Shown here: positions 25,221 to 34,726 of the stretch, piece after piece
How positions within the stretch are numbered: the first letter of the stretch is position 1
Layout: each line of letters starts with the position of its first letter
Source: Sphingopyxis panaciterrae
GTDB lineage: Bacteria; Pseudomonadota; Alphaproteobacteria; Sphingomonadales; Sphingomonadaceae
Reading direction: 5' to 3'
NCBI RefSeq assembly: GCF_011762125.1
Contig: NZ_JAASQN010000001.1
Coordinates: forward strand, 496,001 to 560,000
Length of the DNA: 64,000 nt
The notes under the pieces: model-generated
What the model was told of the DNA's origin: nothing
Databases searched by the model: none
The model's input: the letters and a program-made list of their open reading frames with translations, nothing else
Made by a program: the position numbers and the translations under genes

Positions 25221-27122
25221 TCAGCGCGGTGCCAGCAGCCGGTCCAGCCCAGCCTCTTCGGTGCCGGTTTTTTGAAGGCGCGGATAGCGCAGGCCGCCGC
25301 TGTAGTTGATGGCGACATCGCGGTAGCGCGTGCCGCTTTTCACCAGCAGTCTGATCGGCGTATTCGTCCCTTTTGCGCCCTTGATCGCCTCGATCAGCCG
25401 CTCCTCCGAATATTCGCGGCCGGCCACCGCGACCAGGGTGTCGGCGACATCCAGGCCCGCTTCAAACGCCGGCGAATCCCATGTTACCGCGCTGATCGCT
25501 CCCGCTTTTCCCATCACCAGCCCCAGCGAATAGCTGAGGTCGGTTTGACTGCGGCTCTTCTGCAGATTTTTGAACGCCGCGGTCGGCTCGTCGGTATACA
25601 CGAGACGATACCCATTGGTGTCGAAACCCGATAGCGGGGCGCGCGCGTCCAGACCCTCGAGCCGCGCCCTTAGCAGGCTCGCCCAGTCATAGGGGTGAAC
25701 GGCGTTCAGCGTCGCGACCACCTGATCGAAATCATAGGTCAGCACGCCCCAATCCCCGTCGCGCATTCCGAAAAAGGCGTGCGCGAAATCATCGAGCGAT
25801 TTTGTTCCGCCCGACTGTTTGCGCAGGGTCGCATCGACCTCGAGCCACAATAGCAGGCCTTCGTTGTAATAATCCTCCGACCGCTGCCAGCTGACCCAGC
25901 CTTTCGGACGGCGCCGCGCGATGATGGGATCGTTGGTGGTGTCGATCAACGGCCGCCATGTCCGGGCCGGGCGATTGTCGAGGTTGGCGGCGATGTTCGC
26001 CAGCATATCGAGTGTATCCTGTTTCGATACCATCCCCGACCGTGCCTGAAGGACATATCCCCAAAATTGGGTCTGTCCCTCGTAAACCCAGAGCAGGGAA
26101 TCGCGCATCGGCGTCCTGAAATCCGCCGTCCATGCATCGGCGCCGCGGCGAAACTTGCCATTCCAGCTGTGGGTCAGTTCATGCGGCAGCAGATTGCGCG
26201 ATCCCGGTCCGTCTGCCCATTTGGTGAAGTAACCCGGCTTGACCCCGTTTTCGGAACTGCGGTGATGCTCCAGCCCGATTCCGCCCAGCTCGTCGCTGAT
26301 GGCCAGCAGAAACTCATAACGGTCATAATGCTGGGCGCCGAACAGCTTCGCCGACTGTTCCACGAGCTTTCGATGTGCTTCGATCTGCTCGGGTTTCGCT
26401 TCCAGCTCTCCCGGCTCGTCGGCAAAGACATTGAGGTCCACCCGATCGGACAATTTCCATTCGCGATAATATCGGCCCGCAAAGACCGGTGAATCGACGA
26501 GCGTCTCATAGTCCGTCTTTTCATACACATAATCGCGCCCCTGCCGCTTGGCAGGCAGTCCGGCGACCGCGACCCAGCCTTCGGGATAGGTCGCCGTGAC
26601 CTGCACCGGAATGCGGCGGGTAAAATATCCTGCGGGATAGAGGCTGACATGATTCCATTGCAGGTTCAGCATGTTCGGCGCGACCACGATGCGGCCCTGA
26701 TCGGGTTTGGTCGGGGAGGTGAATTGAAACTCGATATCCAATTGGCTCGCGCCTCGCGGCACCTCGATATGGAACGCCCACATGTCCACCGGGTCGCGCG
26801 TCCAGCGGACCGGCTTGCCGCCCGCCCCGATTTTCAACCCGGTCAGCTTCTCAATCTGTCCGGCGGCCGAATGCGCGCCTGGAAGCCATGCCGGCGACAG
26901 CAGCACCATCGGTCCGGCCCTGGTCACCGGAATCGTCTGTTTCACGCGAAAAATCGCCTGCTGCACGTCGGTCGCGTCGACTTTCAGCGTCATCATCCCC
27001 GGGAAATCGACATCGCGCGCAGCGGGTATCCGGTCCTCGATCGGCACCGGCTGCGGCGCGGAATTCCGAGCGGTGGCGGGTGTCGCGAAGAGCAGGGCGG
27101 CAAGAGCAAGCGGGCGAAGCAT
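25221..27122 (-). CDS. M61 family metallopeptidase (glycyl aminopeptidase type), exported
   Basis: 633 residues with a signal peptide (MLRPLALAALLFATPATA). The zinc site is HELTHSWNGKFR, with the downstream glutamate in WVYEGQTQFWGYV. A C-terminal PDZ domain (SYSLGLVMGKAGAISAVTWD, SPAFEAGLDVADTLVAVAGR) completes the M61 layout. It removes N-terminal residues, Gly or Ala preferred, from peptides, in the periplasm or outside. It is the last gene of a TBDR, S9 peptidase, amidase, M61 run on one strand (57 bp after the amidase), pointing to use of imported peptides or conjugates. Confidence 0.9.
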   Translation of the reverse strand: MLRPLALAALLFATPATARNSAPQPVPIEDRIPAARDVDFPGMMTLKVDATDVQQAIFRVKQTIPVTRAGPMVLLSPAWLPGAHSAAGQIEKLTGLKIGAGGKPVRWTRDPVDMWAFHIEVPRGASQLDIEFQFTSPTKPDQGRIVVAPNMLNLQWNHVSLYPAGYFTRRIPVQVTATYPEGWVAVAGLPAKRQGRDYVYEKTDYETLVDSPVFAGRYYREWKLSDRVDLNVFADEPGELEAKPEQIEAHRKLVEQSAKLFGAQHYDRYEFLLAISDELGGIGLEHHRSSENGVKPGYFTKWADGPGSRNLLPHELTHSWNGKFRRGADAWTADFRTPMRDSLLWVYEGQTQFWGYVLQARSGMVSKQDTLDMLANIAANLDNRPARTWRPLIDTTNDPIIARRRPKGWVSWQRSEDYYNEGLLLWLEVDATLRKQSGGTKSLDDFAHAFFGMRDGDWGVLTYDFDQVVATLNAVHPYDWASLLRARLEGLDARAPLSGFDTNGYRLVYTDEPTAAFKNLQKSRSQTDLSYSLGLVMGKAGAISAVTWDSPAFEAGLDVADTLVAVAGREYSEERLIEAIKGAKGTNTPIRLLVKSGTRYRDVAINYSGGLRYPRLQKTGTEEAGLDRLLAPR

Positions 27123-27179
27123 GGAAAGCGTTCCGATCAGGGGTCGATCCGGTGCTACCGCAACCGGGAGGCGGCGACT

Positions 27180-28730
27180 CTAGCGAAGGGCAGGCGGTTT
27201 GGTCCGGGCGATCCACGGCGAGGCTTGCTCATAAGCATGGCCCAGTTGGAGAACCGCGAGGTCGGCATTGCGCGGACCGATCAGCTGGATGCCGATCGGC
27301 AGGCGATGCGCGCCGCCGAAGCCGGCGGGGATTGCCAATACCGGCAATCCGGCCATCGTCGGGGGAAGGGTAACCTCCATCCACCGATGGTATGAGTCCA
27401 TCTTGATCCCCGCAATCTCGCGCGGCCAATGTTGCTCCGCCTCGAAGGGGAAGACTTGCGCCGTCGGCAACGCGAGAAAGTCGAACGTCTCGAATGCTTT
27501 GCGAAATGCCTCGAAAATCCGCGTCCGTCCTTCCGAGGCTTTGGTCAGTTCCGGGGCGGTCAACCGTTTGTAGCCCTCCACCTCCCAGACGGCCTCGGCT
27601 TTCATTTGCCGCTGCTTCTCCGGATCGTCATAATAACCCTCCAGATCCGCCCCGACCGACCAATGGCGCAGCGTCACGGCAGTGCGCCACATCGCGCCCG
27701 GATCTTCTGCCAATTGCGCTGCGTCGACCCGCATCCCGATGGCGCGAAAGGCAGACAGTGCCTGTTCGCAGGTCTGCATGATACCCGCCTCCATCGGCAG
27801 CGCGCCGCCGAGATCGCCGAGCCAGCCGATACGCTTGCCCTTCCAGTCGCGGTCGAGCGGCTGAGCGAATATCGCCGGATCGTCCTGTTGCGCGAAGGGC
27901 GCGCGCTTGTCCGGCCCCGCCTGCACCGACAGGAGCAGCGCCAGATCGCTTACGCTTCGGGCCATCGGACCCGAGGTCGCAAAATTTTGCCAGAACAGGT
28001 CGCTGTTCGGAATCGACGGCACGCGGCCCCACGACGGGCGGAATCCGAAGATATTGTTCCAGCCGGCGGGATTGCGGAGCGACCCGCCGAAGTCGCTGCC
28101 GTCGGCGAGCGGGACCATTCGCAAGGCGAGCGCAACCGCCCCGCCGCCGGTGCTGCCGCCCGCCGACTTCCGCGGGTCGAAGGCGTTGCCCGTCGTCCCG
28201 AAAACGGGGTTGTACGAATGCGATCCCAGTGCAAACTCGGGGACGTTGGTCTTGCCGACGAAGATCGCCCCGGCATTGCGCATCCGGCCGACAACCAGCG
28301 AGTCCGCCGACGGTACATTGTCCTTCAGGATCGGTGAGCCTTGGGTGAACCGGAGCCCCTTCGCCGCAGCCGTGTCCTTGACCGCGTGCGGAAAGCCGTG
28401 AAGTACGCCCCCGAAGCGGCCCGCCGCCGCTTCCTCGTCCATTGCGGCCGCCTGCTTGAGCGCATCCTCGCGGCCGATGCGCGACACGATCGCATTATAT
28501 TCCGGGTTCAGCGCATCCACCCGGGCGATGTGCGCCGCCATCAGTTCGCGCGCGGACACATCCTTCTTCGCCAGCGCGCGCGCCAGCGCCACCGCGCTCA
28601 TGTCGAGAAGGTCACTCATCTGACCAGCTCCCCTTTCCGCGGCCAGCGCCGGGCCGGCGGCGACGAGCGCAGGCACGGCCGCCAATATCTCGCGGCGGGT
28701 GGGCCCGGCAGGAATATGGGCGCTCTTCAT
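27180..28730 (-). CDS. Amidase signature family hydrolase, exported (Tat-like signal)
   Basis: 516 residues. The catalytic Ser-cisSer-Lys triad is visible: Lys in HAVKDT, cis-Ser in AGGSTGGGAVALAL and the nucleophile Ser in GSDFGGSLRNPAG. The N-terminus GPTRREILAAVPALVAAGPA carries a twin-arginine pattern followed by a hydrophobic stretch, so it is probably exported by Tat. The family hydrolyses amide bonds in small molecules. It starts 15 bp after the S9 peptidase stop, with AGGAGA at proper distance, so the two are cotranscribed. Substrate unknown. Confidence 0.9.
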   Translation of the reverse strand: MKSAHIPAGPTRREILAAVPALVAAGPALAAERGAGQMSDLLDMSAVALARALAKKDVSARELMAAHIARVDALNPEYNAIVSRIGREDALKQAAAMDEEAAAGRFGGVLHGFPHAVKDTAAAKGLRFTQGSPILKDNVPSADSLVVGRMRNAGAIFVGKTNVPEFALGSHSYNPVFGTTGNAFDPRKSAGGSTGGGAVALALRMVPLADGSDFGGSLRNPAGWNNIFGFRPSWGRVPSIPNSDLFWQNFATSGPMARSVSDLALLLSVQAGPDKRAPFAQQDDPAIFAQPLDRDWKGKRIGWLGDLGGALPMEAGIMQTCEQALSAFRAIGMRVDAAQLAEDPGAMWRTAVTLRHWSVGADLEGYYDDPEKQRQMKAEAVWEVEGYKRLTAPELTKASEGRTRIFEAFRKAFETFDFLALPTAQVFPFEAEQHWPREIAGIKMDSYHRWMEVTLPPTMAGLPVLAIPAGFGGAHRLPIGIQLIGPRNADLAVLQLGHAYEQASPWIARTKPPALR

Positions 28731-28745
28731 CCGGTCTATCTCCTG

Positions 28746-30788
28746 TCACAAATGCTCGTCGTACCAGGCAAGCACCCGGCGCTGTATGTCGAGCTGGTGC
28801 TCATATTCGAATATCCTGTGCGGTTCGCGCGGATAGGCGATCATCCGGGCCTCTTTCCCCAGCAGGCGCAAGCCGCGATAAAAGCCCTGGCCTTGCGCAA
28901 GCGGTACACGCCGGTCTTCCTGTCCGTGCAGGACGAGGACCGGCGTGGTCACGCGATCGACCGCCCGCATCGGTGACGATGCGTCCATCTGAGCGATGCC
29001 GGAAGGCGGCATGCCGAAATAGGATGTGATGAAATCGGGCGTATCGGTCGCGAGTGCCGCACTATACTGGTCGGTCAGGGCGGCGCCGACCACCGCCGCC
29101 TTGAACCGCGTGTCGTGCGTCACGGCCCAGGACGTCATGAAACCGCCATAGCTCCAGCCGCCGATTCCCAATCGTGCCGGATCGGCGATCTTGCGTTCGA
29201 CCAGCAAATCGAGGCCGTCGGTAATATCCCGATAGTCGCGGGTGCCCCAACCGCCGACGACGCCGCGCGCAAAGCCGGTTCCCTGGCCGGCAGAACCGCG
29301 CGGGTTGGGAAGCAACACGACATAGCCGTGGCTCGCCAGCACCTGTGCCCAGTCGATCCAGCTTCCCTGCCAGCTTGTTGCCCAGCTGTCGTGCGGCCCG
29401 CCGTGCGCGAGAACAACCGTCTTTGCCGGGGTGCCGGGAACATGGCCAGGCGGCGTGACGAGCACGCCGTAGATCGGCCGGCCATCGAGGCTGCTCTTCC
29501 AGCTGAGCTCCTCGGTCCTGCCGATTTTCCATCGGCGCATCTGGGGATTGATGTCGGATACGAGCCGCAATTTGCCGCTCGCGTAAACCCAGATATCGGC
29601 GGCGCGATCGGGCTGGCTGCCGGCAAGCGCGATACTGCCGTCATCGGCAACGGAAAAATCTCCGATCCGTCCGTCAAAGGCAATCAGCGGGCTGAAACGG
29701 CCGGTCGCAACATCGACGCGAAACAGCGTGTCGCGCGTATGGACGACCGTTCGGGCGAGCAGCGTGCGATTGTCGGTGGACCATTGTACCTCGCGGATCG
29801 TTCCGTCGATGGTCGCGCCAAGCTGCTTGACGGCCCCGGTGTCGATATCGGCGACGAAGGCACGGATCCCGATCAGCCCCTCTTCGGGGGCGGTGAAAGC
29901 GAGGCGTTTTCCGTCGGGGGACCAGCTTCCGGTGCTGAAAACATTGTCGAACAGCTTTTTCTGAACCTGGCCCGTGGCGGCATCCAGCACCAGCAGTTCG
30001 GAATGATAGAAGAGATCGTTAAGACCCGATGTGGCGGCGGCCCGAACCGCCAGGCGCTTGCCATCGGGGGCCCAGCTCACCTCCGAGATATTGCGCTGTG
30101 CCACGGCGACCTGCCGCAGGCTGCGCGAAGCCAGGTCGAGAATCCACAGTTGCGCAAGGTCCTGTGGCGCATCGATCTCGACCCAATCGCGCTTCGCCGC
30201 CCGTTCGGCTTTTGCCTGAGCGGAAAGCGGAGGCGGCGCAAGGAATGCAATGCTGCGTCCGTCGGGAGACCAGCGAAAACCGGCAATGTCGCGCCCGATT
30301 GCCGTCAAGGACTGCGCCTCGCCGCCGCCCTTGGCAGGGACCAGCCACAGCTGCCGGGACGGTTCGACAGCCGGGGGCGCGCCGCTGTCGAACCGGTTCG
30401 AGAGGAAGGCGATGCTGCTGCCATCGGGTGACCATTGCGGACTGCGTTCCAGCACCGCATCGCCGCCCGTCAAACGGCGGGCGGGCGTGCTCCTGTCTGC
30501 CGGCGCGACCCATATCTCGGACCGGGAAGGGCGCGAGTTGGCGATTGTCGGCTGGGTGACATAAAGGATCTGCCGGCCATCGGGTGATATCTCCAGATCG
30601 CCGACATCGGTGAGACCCATGATGTCATCGGGAACGATCGGCTGCGACCGGACGGCCCGGTCCGGATTCTCGGCGCGGGCGGGTTCGGATAGGGCGGGGC
30701 CGAGAGACGCGGCGACGACCATCAGGCACCCGGCAAGCATATTTGTCCGCAACGGCCCCGATCGACGCAGCGTGCCGCCATGGGTCAT
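28746..30788 (-). CDS. S9 family prolyl oligopeptidase-like peptidase, exported
   Basis: About 680 residues. A signal peptide (LAGCLMVVAASLGPALS) is followed by a beta-propeller built from WD40-like repeats (LEISPDGRQILYV, PQWSPDGSSIAFLSN, FRWSPDGRSIAFL, VSWAPDGKRLAV) and a C-terminal alpha/beta hydrolase with HGGPHDSW, nucleophile GIGGWSYGGFMTSW and His in YPREPHRIFEYEH. It cleaves short peptides, often after Pro or Ala. I start at ATG 30788, with GGAG 9 nt upstream. It lies 135 bp downstream of a TonB-dependent receptor on the same strand. Confidence 0.9.
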   Translation of the reverse strand: MTHGGTLRRSGPLRTNMLAGCLMVVAASLGPALSEPARAENPDRAVRSQPIVPDDIMGLTDVGDLEISPDGRQILYVTQPTIANSRPSRSEIWVAPADRSTPARRLTGGDAVLERSPQWSPDGSSIAFLSNRFDSGAPPAVEPSRQLWLVPAKGGGEAQSLTAIGRDIAGFRWSPDGRSIAFLAPPPLSAQAKAERAAKRDWVEIDAPQDLAQLWILDLASRSLRQVAVAQRNISEVSWAPDGKRLAVRAAATSGLNDLFYHSELLVLDAATGQVQKKLFDNVFSTGSWSPDGKRLAFTAPEEGLIGIRAFVADIDTGAVKQLGATIDGTIREVQWSTDNRTLLARTVVHTRDTLFRVDVATGRFSPLIAFDGRIGDFSVADDGSIALAGSQPDRAADIWVYASGKLRLVSDINPQMRRWKIGRTEELSWKSSLDGRPIYGVLVTPPGHVPGTPAKTVVLAHGGPHDSWATSWQGSWIDWAQVLASHGYVVLLPNPRGSAGQGTGFARGVVGGWGTRDYRDITDGLDLLVERKIADPARLGIGGWSYGGFMTSWAVTHDTRFKAAVVGAALTDQYSAALATDTPDFITSYFGMPPSGIAQMDASSPMRAVDRVTTPVLVLHGQEDRRVPLAQGQGFYRGLRLLGKEARMIAYPREPHRIFEYEHQLDIQRRVLAWYDEHL

Positions 30789-30923
30789 ATCATCAAACTC
30801 CAAATCAACATGATATCCGGACCATTTGCCGGGGGAATTCCGCGGCGGAGGTGGTCTCCGTCCGCGGAAGCCCGTATCTGTCCGGCGTTCACCTGCGGCG
30901 AGCCGATACCGGTCCCCTCAAGG

Positions 30924-33641
30924 TCAGAACTCCAGCCGCGCGCCGACCGACATATAACGCCCGACCACGTCATAATAGGGCGAGAAACCCGAACTGAGCG
31001 GCGGGGCCTTGTCGAACAGATTGGAGATGCTTCCGTAGAGTTCGAAATCCTTGCCTTCGCTGACGGGGATCTTCTGGCTCAGTTGCAGGTCGACATAAGT
31101 ATAGGCCGGGATGCGGTTGTTCGTCAGCGCGGGAAGCGTGCTGTTCCAGAATCCGGAGGAAATATAGCGGGCCCGCACCGTGCCGCTGAAGCCATCGCTC
31201 GCATAGCTTATCGAGGCATTCGCCCTGATCCGGGGGACGCCGTTGACGAAGGCGGTTCCTTGCGTCTTCACATAGTCGATCTTCGTGACGCCATCGTCGG
31301 TGCTGAAATTATTCACCCACGTTCCGATCAGGCGAAAGATGACCCGCCCGTTGGCCGCGTTGTTGACCGGCATGGAATAGGCCACCTCTGCATCGACACC
31401 ATCGGTCTTGAACTCCGAGAGATTAACCTGCGAGGATGAAATGCTGTCGATCAGACCGTCGCTGCCGCGGGTGATGTAGCGGCAAAGGCTCGTGTTGCCG
31501 GCGAAGCAGCGATCGACGATGGCCTGTCCCCCGATCGAGGTAATGACATCCTTGATCGAAATGTTGAAATAGTCGATCGAAGCCGTCAATCCCCGCATCG
31601 GCGCGGTCGTAAAACCGGCGGTCCAGGTATCCGCACGCTCGGGTTCGAGCGTCGCGTTGCCGCCGCCGTAGACGAGCGTGCTGTTGCTGCCGTTGCCCGG
31701 ATTCTGCGGATCGATAATGCCGATGTAGCCAACGGTCGGTGTCGAATAAAGCTCGGTCAGGTTGGGGGCGCGAATGTCGCGCGAGCGGGTGACGCGCCCG
31801 ATCACGCCCGGCACGAACTCGTTGGTCAGGCCGACTTTCCACGACCAGATCGTGCCGCTGGTATTGTAATCGGACGCCCGTACCGCGCCGTTCAGTTCCA
31901 GCTTGCGGAGCAGCGGCACGTCCTTGACGACCGGGACGACGATTTCGCCGAATGCCTCCTTGATATTATATTTGCCGCTGAAGCCGCTGAAAAAGAAGGT
32001 GCTGAAGGCTTGAGCGGCGTCGAGTTCGCCGACTTTGGCGGCCGTCGAGAGATTGCGGCCCTCTGCACCGATCGCGATCGACACGGGGCCGGCGGGAAGC
32101 TCGAAAGGCTCGCCGCGCAAGGACACGCCATAGGTATCGAGCTTGTCGAGGACGTCCGACCTCGGCGTCCCTGTCACATAATCGATCGCAGCCTGCGAGG
32201 GGGCGCCCACGCCGAACAGGTTGATCGGTACGCAGCCGCTATTCGGATTGGTAAGCGTGATGCGGCAGATCGGGTCGTCGGTGGCCGGGTCGATCACCGA
32301 GTCGACGGCTCTCGCAAAATTCTGGGTGATCAGGAAGCCGGGGGTACGCAGCTTGTTGCGATATTCGCCGTGGCTGTAATAGGCGCTATACCGCCAACGT
32401 CCGTCGCCGAAGCTGCCGTCGAGTGCGATCGAGCCCTGGATGTTACGCCGGTCGACATCGACATCGGCGAACGAAAGATCGTCGTTGAAGCGGGAAAGCG
32501 TGAAGCTTGTCTGTCCCGCGTTCGCCATCGCCAGCCGCGCGGCGTCGTTCAGATATGCGTTGTCGGAGTTGATGGTAATATTGTCGCTATGGCTGCCGAA
32601 CCAGACATAGTGGTTATAATAGCGCGAGTAGCGCATATCGACACTGAGCTTGAGCGTATCAGTCAGTTCGTACGACGCCTTGGCCATCACCGCATAGCGC
32701 CGTTGCGGGGTGATCAAGACGCTTATGTCATCGTTGGAAGCGCCTTCGCCGCCGATCATGTTGGAGCCGACGATGGTTCCGAGGTTGGGCGTGCGCAGGC
32801 TTCCGTCGGGGTTGAAGCCAAATCCCTTGAGCACGCCCGACGTGATGAAACCGCCCCTCAAACGGGTCGCATGGCCGACGTCGGGCGTAAGTGTATTGTT
32901 GACGTTGGCAAAGCGCGCCGTATTTTTGCGGGCGGTTTTGGGAACGATGCCGTCATTGTCGACATATTCCGCGCCGATCACGAAGTGCCCGCGCCCGTCG
33001 GCGAAGGAGGTGCCGAACTTGCCCTCGAACCGGATCTGCCGCGCATCACCGCGTGACGATATTCCGGCCTCCGCGCCCAACCGAATGCCTTCATAACCGC
33101 CATCGGTAATCATGTTGACCACCCCGGCAACGGCATCGGAACCCCAGGCCGCGGAAGCGCCGCCGGTTACGATATCGACGTTTTCGATCATGATCGAGGG
33201 CACGGTGTTCAGATCGTCGCTGACCAGGCGTCGGCCGTCGAGCAGGATGAGCGAACGCCTGTCACCAAGGCCGCGGATGTTGATCGGAAAGCGGCCGGCA
33301 TCTGTATTCGTGCTCGACGTTTGCGGCGACGCTGCCGCCTTGAATTGCGGCAGGTCGGCGAGCGCCGCGCCGATGTTGGTCCGGCTCACGATCTGCAGAT
33401 CTTCCTGCGTCAGGCGTAGCAGCGGGGTAGGGGATTCAAAGCCCGGGCGATCGATGCGGGTGCCGGTAACGACGATGTCGCCGCCGCTCTCCTGACCCTG
33501 GGCCTGAGCGGCTTCATCGGCGTTCGCGTCGGGGGCGGATTGCGCTGCTGCGAACCCCGGAGTCCCGGTGGCGAAAAGAGCGGCCGAACAACCGGCGAAC
33601 CAGATCGCCTTGCGTCCCGCACGAGACTTCCTCTGCAACAT
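30924..33641 (-). CDS. TonB-dependent receptor (putative substrate importer of the mat region)
   Basis: 905 residues of an outer-membrane 22-strand barrel with plug. The signal peptide (IWFAGCSAALFATGTPGFAA) is followed by GDIVVTGTRIDRPGFESPTP, plug motifs INIRGLGDRRSLILLDGRR and VDIVTGGASAAWGSDAVAGVVN, and it ends in VGARLEF with the terminal aromatic Phe. Its long, Asp-Asn-rich barrel is the type found with peptide or carbohydrate uptake. I start at ATG 33641 preceded by AAGGGGAT. It heads a run of three exported hydrolases and diverges from matR, sharing an intergenic region with a paired GTATAC site. Confidence 0.92.
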   Translation of the reverse strand: MLQRKSRAGRKAIWFAGCSAALFATGTPGFAAAQSAPDANADEAAQAQGQESGGDIVVTGTRIDRPGFESPTPLLRLTQEDLQIVSRTNIGAALADLPQFKAAASPQTSSTNTDAGRFPINIRGLGDRRSLILLDGRRLVSDDLNTVPSIMIENVDIVTGGASAAWGSDAVAGVVNMITDGGYEGIRLGAEAGISSRGDARQIRFEGKFGTSFADGRGHFVIGAEYVDNDGIVPKTARKNTARFANVNNTLTPDVGHATRLRGGFITSGVLKGFGFNPDGSLRTPNLGTIVGSNMIGGEGASNDDISVLITPQRRYAVMAKASYELTDTLKLSVDMRYSRYYNHYVWFGSHSDNITINSDNAYLNDAARLAMANAGQTSFTLSRFNDDLSFADVDVDRRNIQGSIALDGSFGDGRWRYSAYYSHGEYRNKLRTPGFLITQNFARAVDSVIDPATDDPICRITLTNPNSGCVPINLFGVGAPSQAAIDYVTGTPRSDVLDKLDTYGVSLRGEPFELPAGPVSIAIGAEGRNLSTAAKVGELDAAQAFSTFFFSGFSGKYNIKEAFGEIVVPVVKDVPLLRKLELNGAVRASDYNTSGTIWSWKVGLTNEFVPGVIGRVTRSRDIRAPNLTELYSTPTVGYIGIIDPQNPGNGSNSTLVYGGGNATLEPERADTWTAGFTTAPMRGLTASIDYFNISIKDVITSIGGQAIVDRCFAGNTSLCRYITRGSDGLIDSISSSQVNLSEFKTDGVDAEVAYSMPVNNAANGRVIFRLIGTWVNNFSTDDGVTKIDYVKTQGTAFVNGVPRIRANASISYASDGFSGTVRARYISSGFWNSTLPALTNNRIPAYTYVDLQLSQKIPVSEGKDFELYGSISNLFDKAPPLSSGFSPYYDVVGRYMSVGARLEF

Positions 33642-33719
33642 ATGATCCCCTTCCCAAAGTCTGTTTTCCCGGCGCTCTGCGGCGCAAGGCGGAGTGCGTC
33701 TTCGCGACTCCGGCGCTGC

Positions 33720-33747
33720 AATATACAAAAATTACCGCCAATGGCAA
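33720..33747 (-). promoter_or_regulatory. Putative promoter of the TonB-dependent receptor operon
   Basis: On the minus strand, TTGCCA (complement of 33742-33747), 16 bp spacer, TATATT (complement of 33720-33725). Transcription would start near 33712, leaving a leader of about 70 nt. The paired GTATAC site begins 6 bp upstream of the -35. Confidence 0.5.
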
Positions 33748-33752
33748 TCATG

Positions 33753-33789
33753 GTATACGCATATTTCAAATTACCTATATCAAGTATAC
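33753..33789. promoter_or_regulatory. Paired GTATAC operator between TBDR and matR
   Basis: GTATAC at 33753-33758 and 33784-33789, centre to centre 31 bp (three helical turns). The first is followed by G-CATATTTC. The same arrangement recurs at 37106-37142. GTATAC-centred palindromes are the kind of site bound by FCD-type GntR regulators; Rhizobium MatR is reported, as I recall, to bind a TTGTATACA-like site. Confidence 0.7.
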
Positions 33790-33890
33790 CAAATTGTGCA
33801 ATTTATGCGACCATGTAGACGCTTCGGGCGAAGCCAAAATGTCATGGCGCATACACGATCCGCCATTATGCGCTGCACGAGAACACAAGA

Positions 33891-33918
33891 TTGCCGAGGG
33901 CCAAAAAGATTGTACAAT
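33891..33918 (+). promoter_or_regulatory. Putative matR promoter
   Basis: TTGCCG (33891-33896), 16 bp, TACAAT (33913-33918), about 26 nt before the matR ATG. The -10 lies in the palindrome ATTGTACAAT, which resembles a GntR half-site arrangement and could allow autoregulation. The intergenic region 33642-33944 is otherwise A+T-rich without genes. Confidence 0.5.
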
Positions 33919-33944
33919 TATGGGCGCCTGTCAGGGGAGATCGG

Positions 33945-34631
33945 ATGACCAACACGCATGCAAACGAACCGTTGCTTTCCGAGCGTATACGCCGATCGCT
34001 GGCGGACGAGATCGCGACGGGCGCACTGCGTCCCGGGACGCAGCTCGACGAGCAACAGGTCGCCCAGCGTTTTGGAACGTCCCGGACGCCGGCTCGCGAG
34101 GCGCTGCGTCAACTGGCGATGGATGAACTGGTAGAGGTCCGTCCGCGGCGCGGCGCCGTCGTAGCCGAATTATCGGTCGAGCGATTGATCGACATGTTCG
34201 AAATGTCCGCCGAAATGGAGGCGCTCTGCGTCCGGCTGGCGAGCAATCGCATGCATCCGCTCGAACGGGTCCGTCTTGCCCGCCTGCACGAAAGTTCGGC
34301 CGCCCTGATTGAGGCGGGGGATGTCGAGGCTTATGCGGCGTTCAATCTCGCCTTTCACGAAGCAATCTACAGCGCAACGCACAACAGCTACATCGCGGAG
34401 CAGGCGCTGGCTTTGCGCAACCGCATGGCGGGCTTCCGCCGTGCCCAGATGTTCGAACCCCAACGTTTCCGCCGTTCGTTTGAGGAGCATCGCGATATTC
34501 TCGACGCCGTCATGCGCGGCGATGGCGAAGAGGCGGCGCGGCGTATGCGCGCGCATCTGATGAATGCCGCCGGTGCGCTCGAACGCCATGCGGCCACGCT
34601 GAGCGCGAGCGGCGAGGATGTCGAAGCCTAG
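33945..34631 (+). CDS. matR: GntR/FCD transcriptional regulator, probable malonate regulator MatR
   Basis: 228 residues. The N-terminal winged helix (LSERIRRSLADEIATGALRP, QVAQRFGTSRTPAREALRQL, VEVRPRRGAVVAEL) is followed by an all-helical FCD ligand-binding domain with the metal-binding pattern Asp/His (FNLAFHEAIYSATHN, FEEHRDILDAVMRGD). Start ATG 33945 after GGGGAG. Its position among malonate genes and the GTATAC sites support MatR, a malonate-responsive repressor in rhizobia; the ligand is inferred from context only. A GCGTATACGC palindrome lies inside the coding region (33983-33992). Confidence 0.8.
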   Translation: MTNTHANEPLLSERIRRSLADEIATGALRPGTQLDEQQVAQRFGTSRTPAREALRQLAMDELVEVRPRRGAVVAELSVERLIDMFEMSAEMEALCVRLASNRMHPLERVRLARLHESSAALIEAGDVEAYAAFNLAFHEAIYSATHNSYIAEQALALRNRMAGFRRAQMFEPQRFRRSFEEHRDILDAVMRGDGEEAARRMRAHLMNAAGALERHAATLSASGEDVEA

Positions 34632-34726
34632 CGGCCGAGCGGGACAATCCGGGACCGGCGGATATTGGCGGGGCGCTGCGCCGAGGAACCAGTCTATTGA
34701 CCGCCGGCGCCAGTCGATAACGCGCC

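Noticed and set aside
25001-25318. Small minus-strand frame ending in VAEEGLEPPTPGL
   Set aside because: The ending is the classic artefact of translating a tRNA antisense strand; the rest overlaps the M61 3' region and intergenic DNA.
25594-25599. GTATAC within the M61 gene
   Set aside because: Single core without the 31-bp partner or the CATATTTC neighbour; likely chance.
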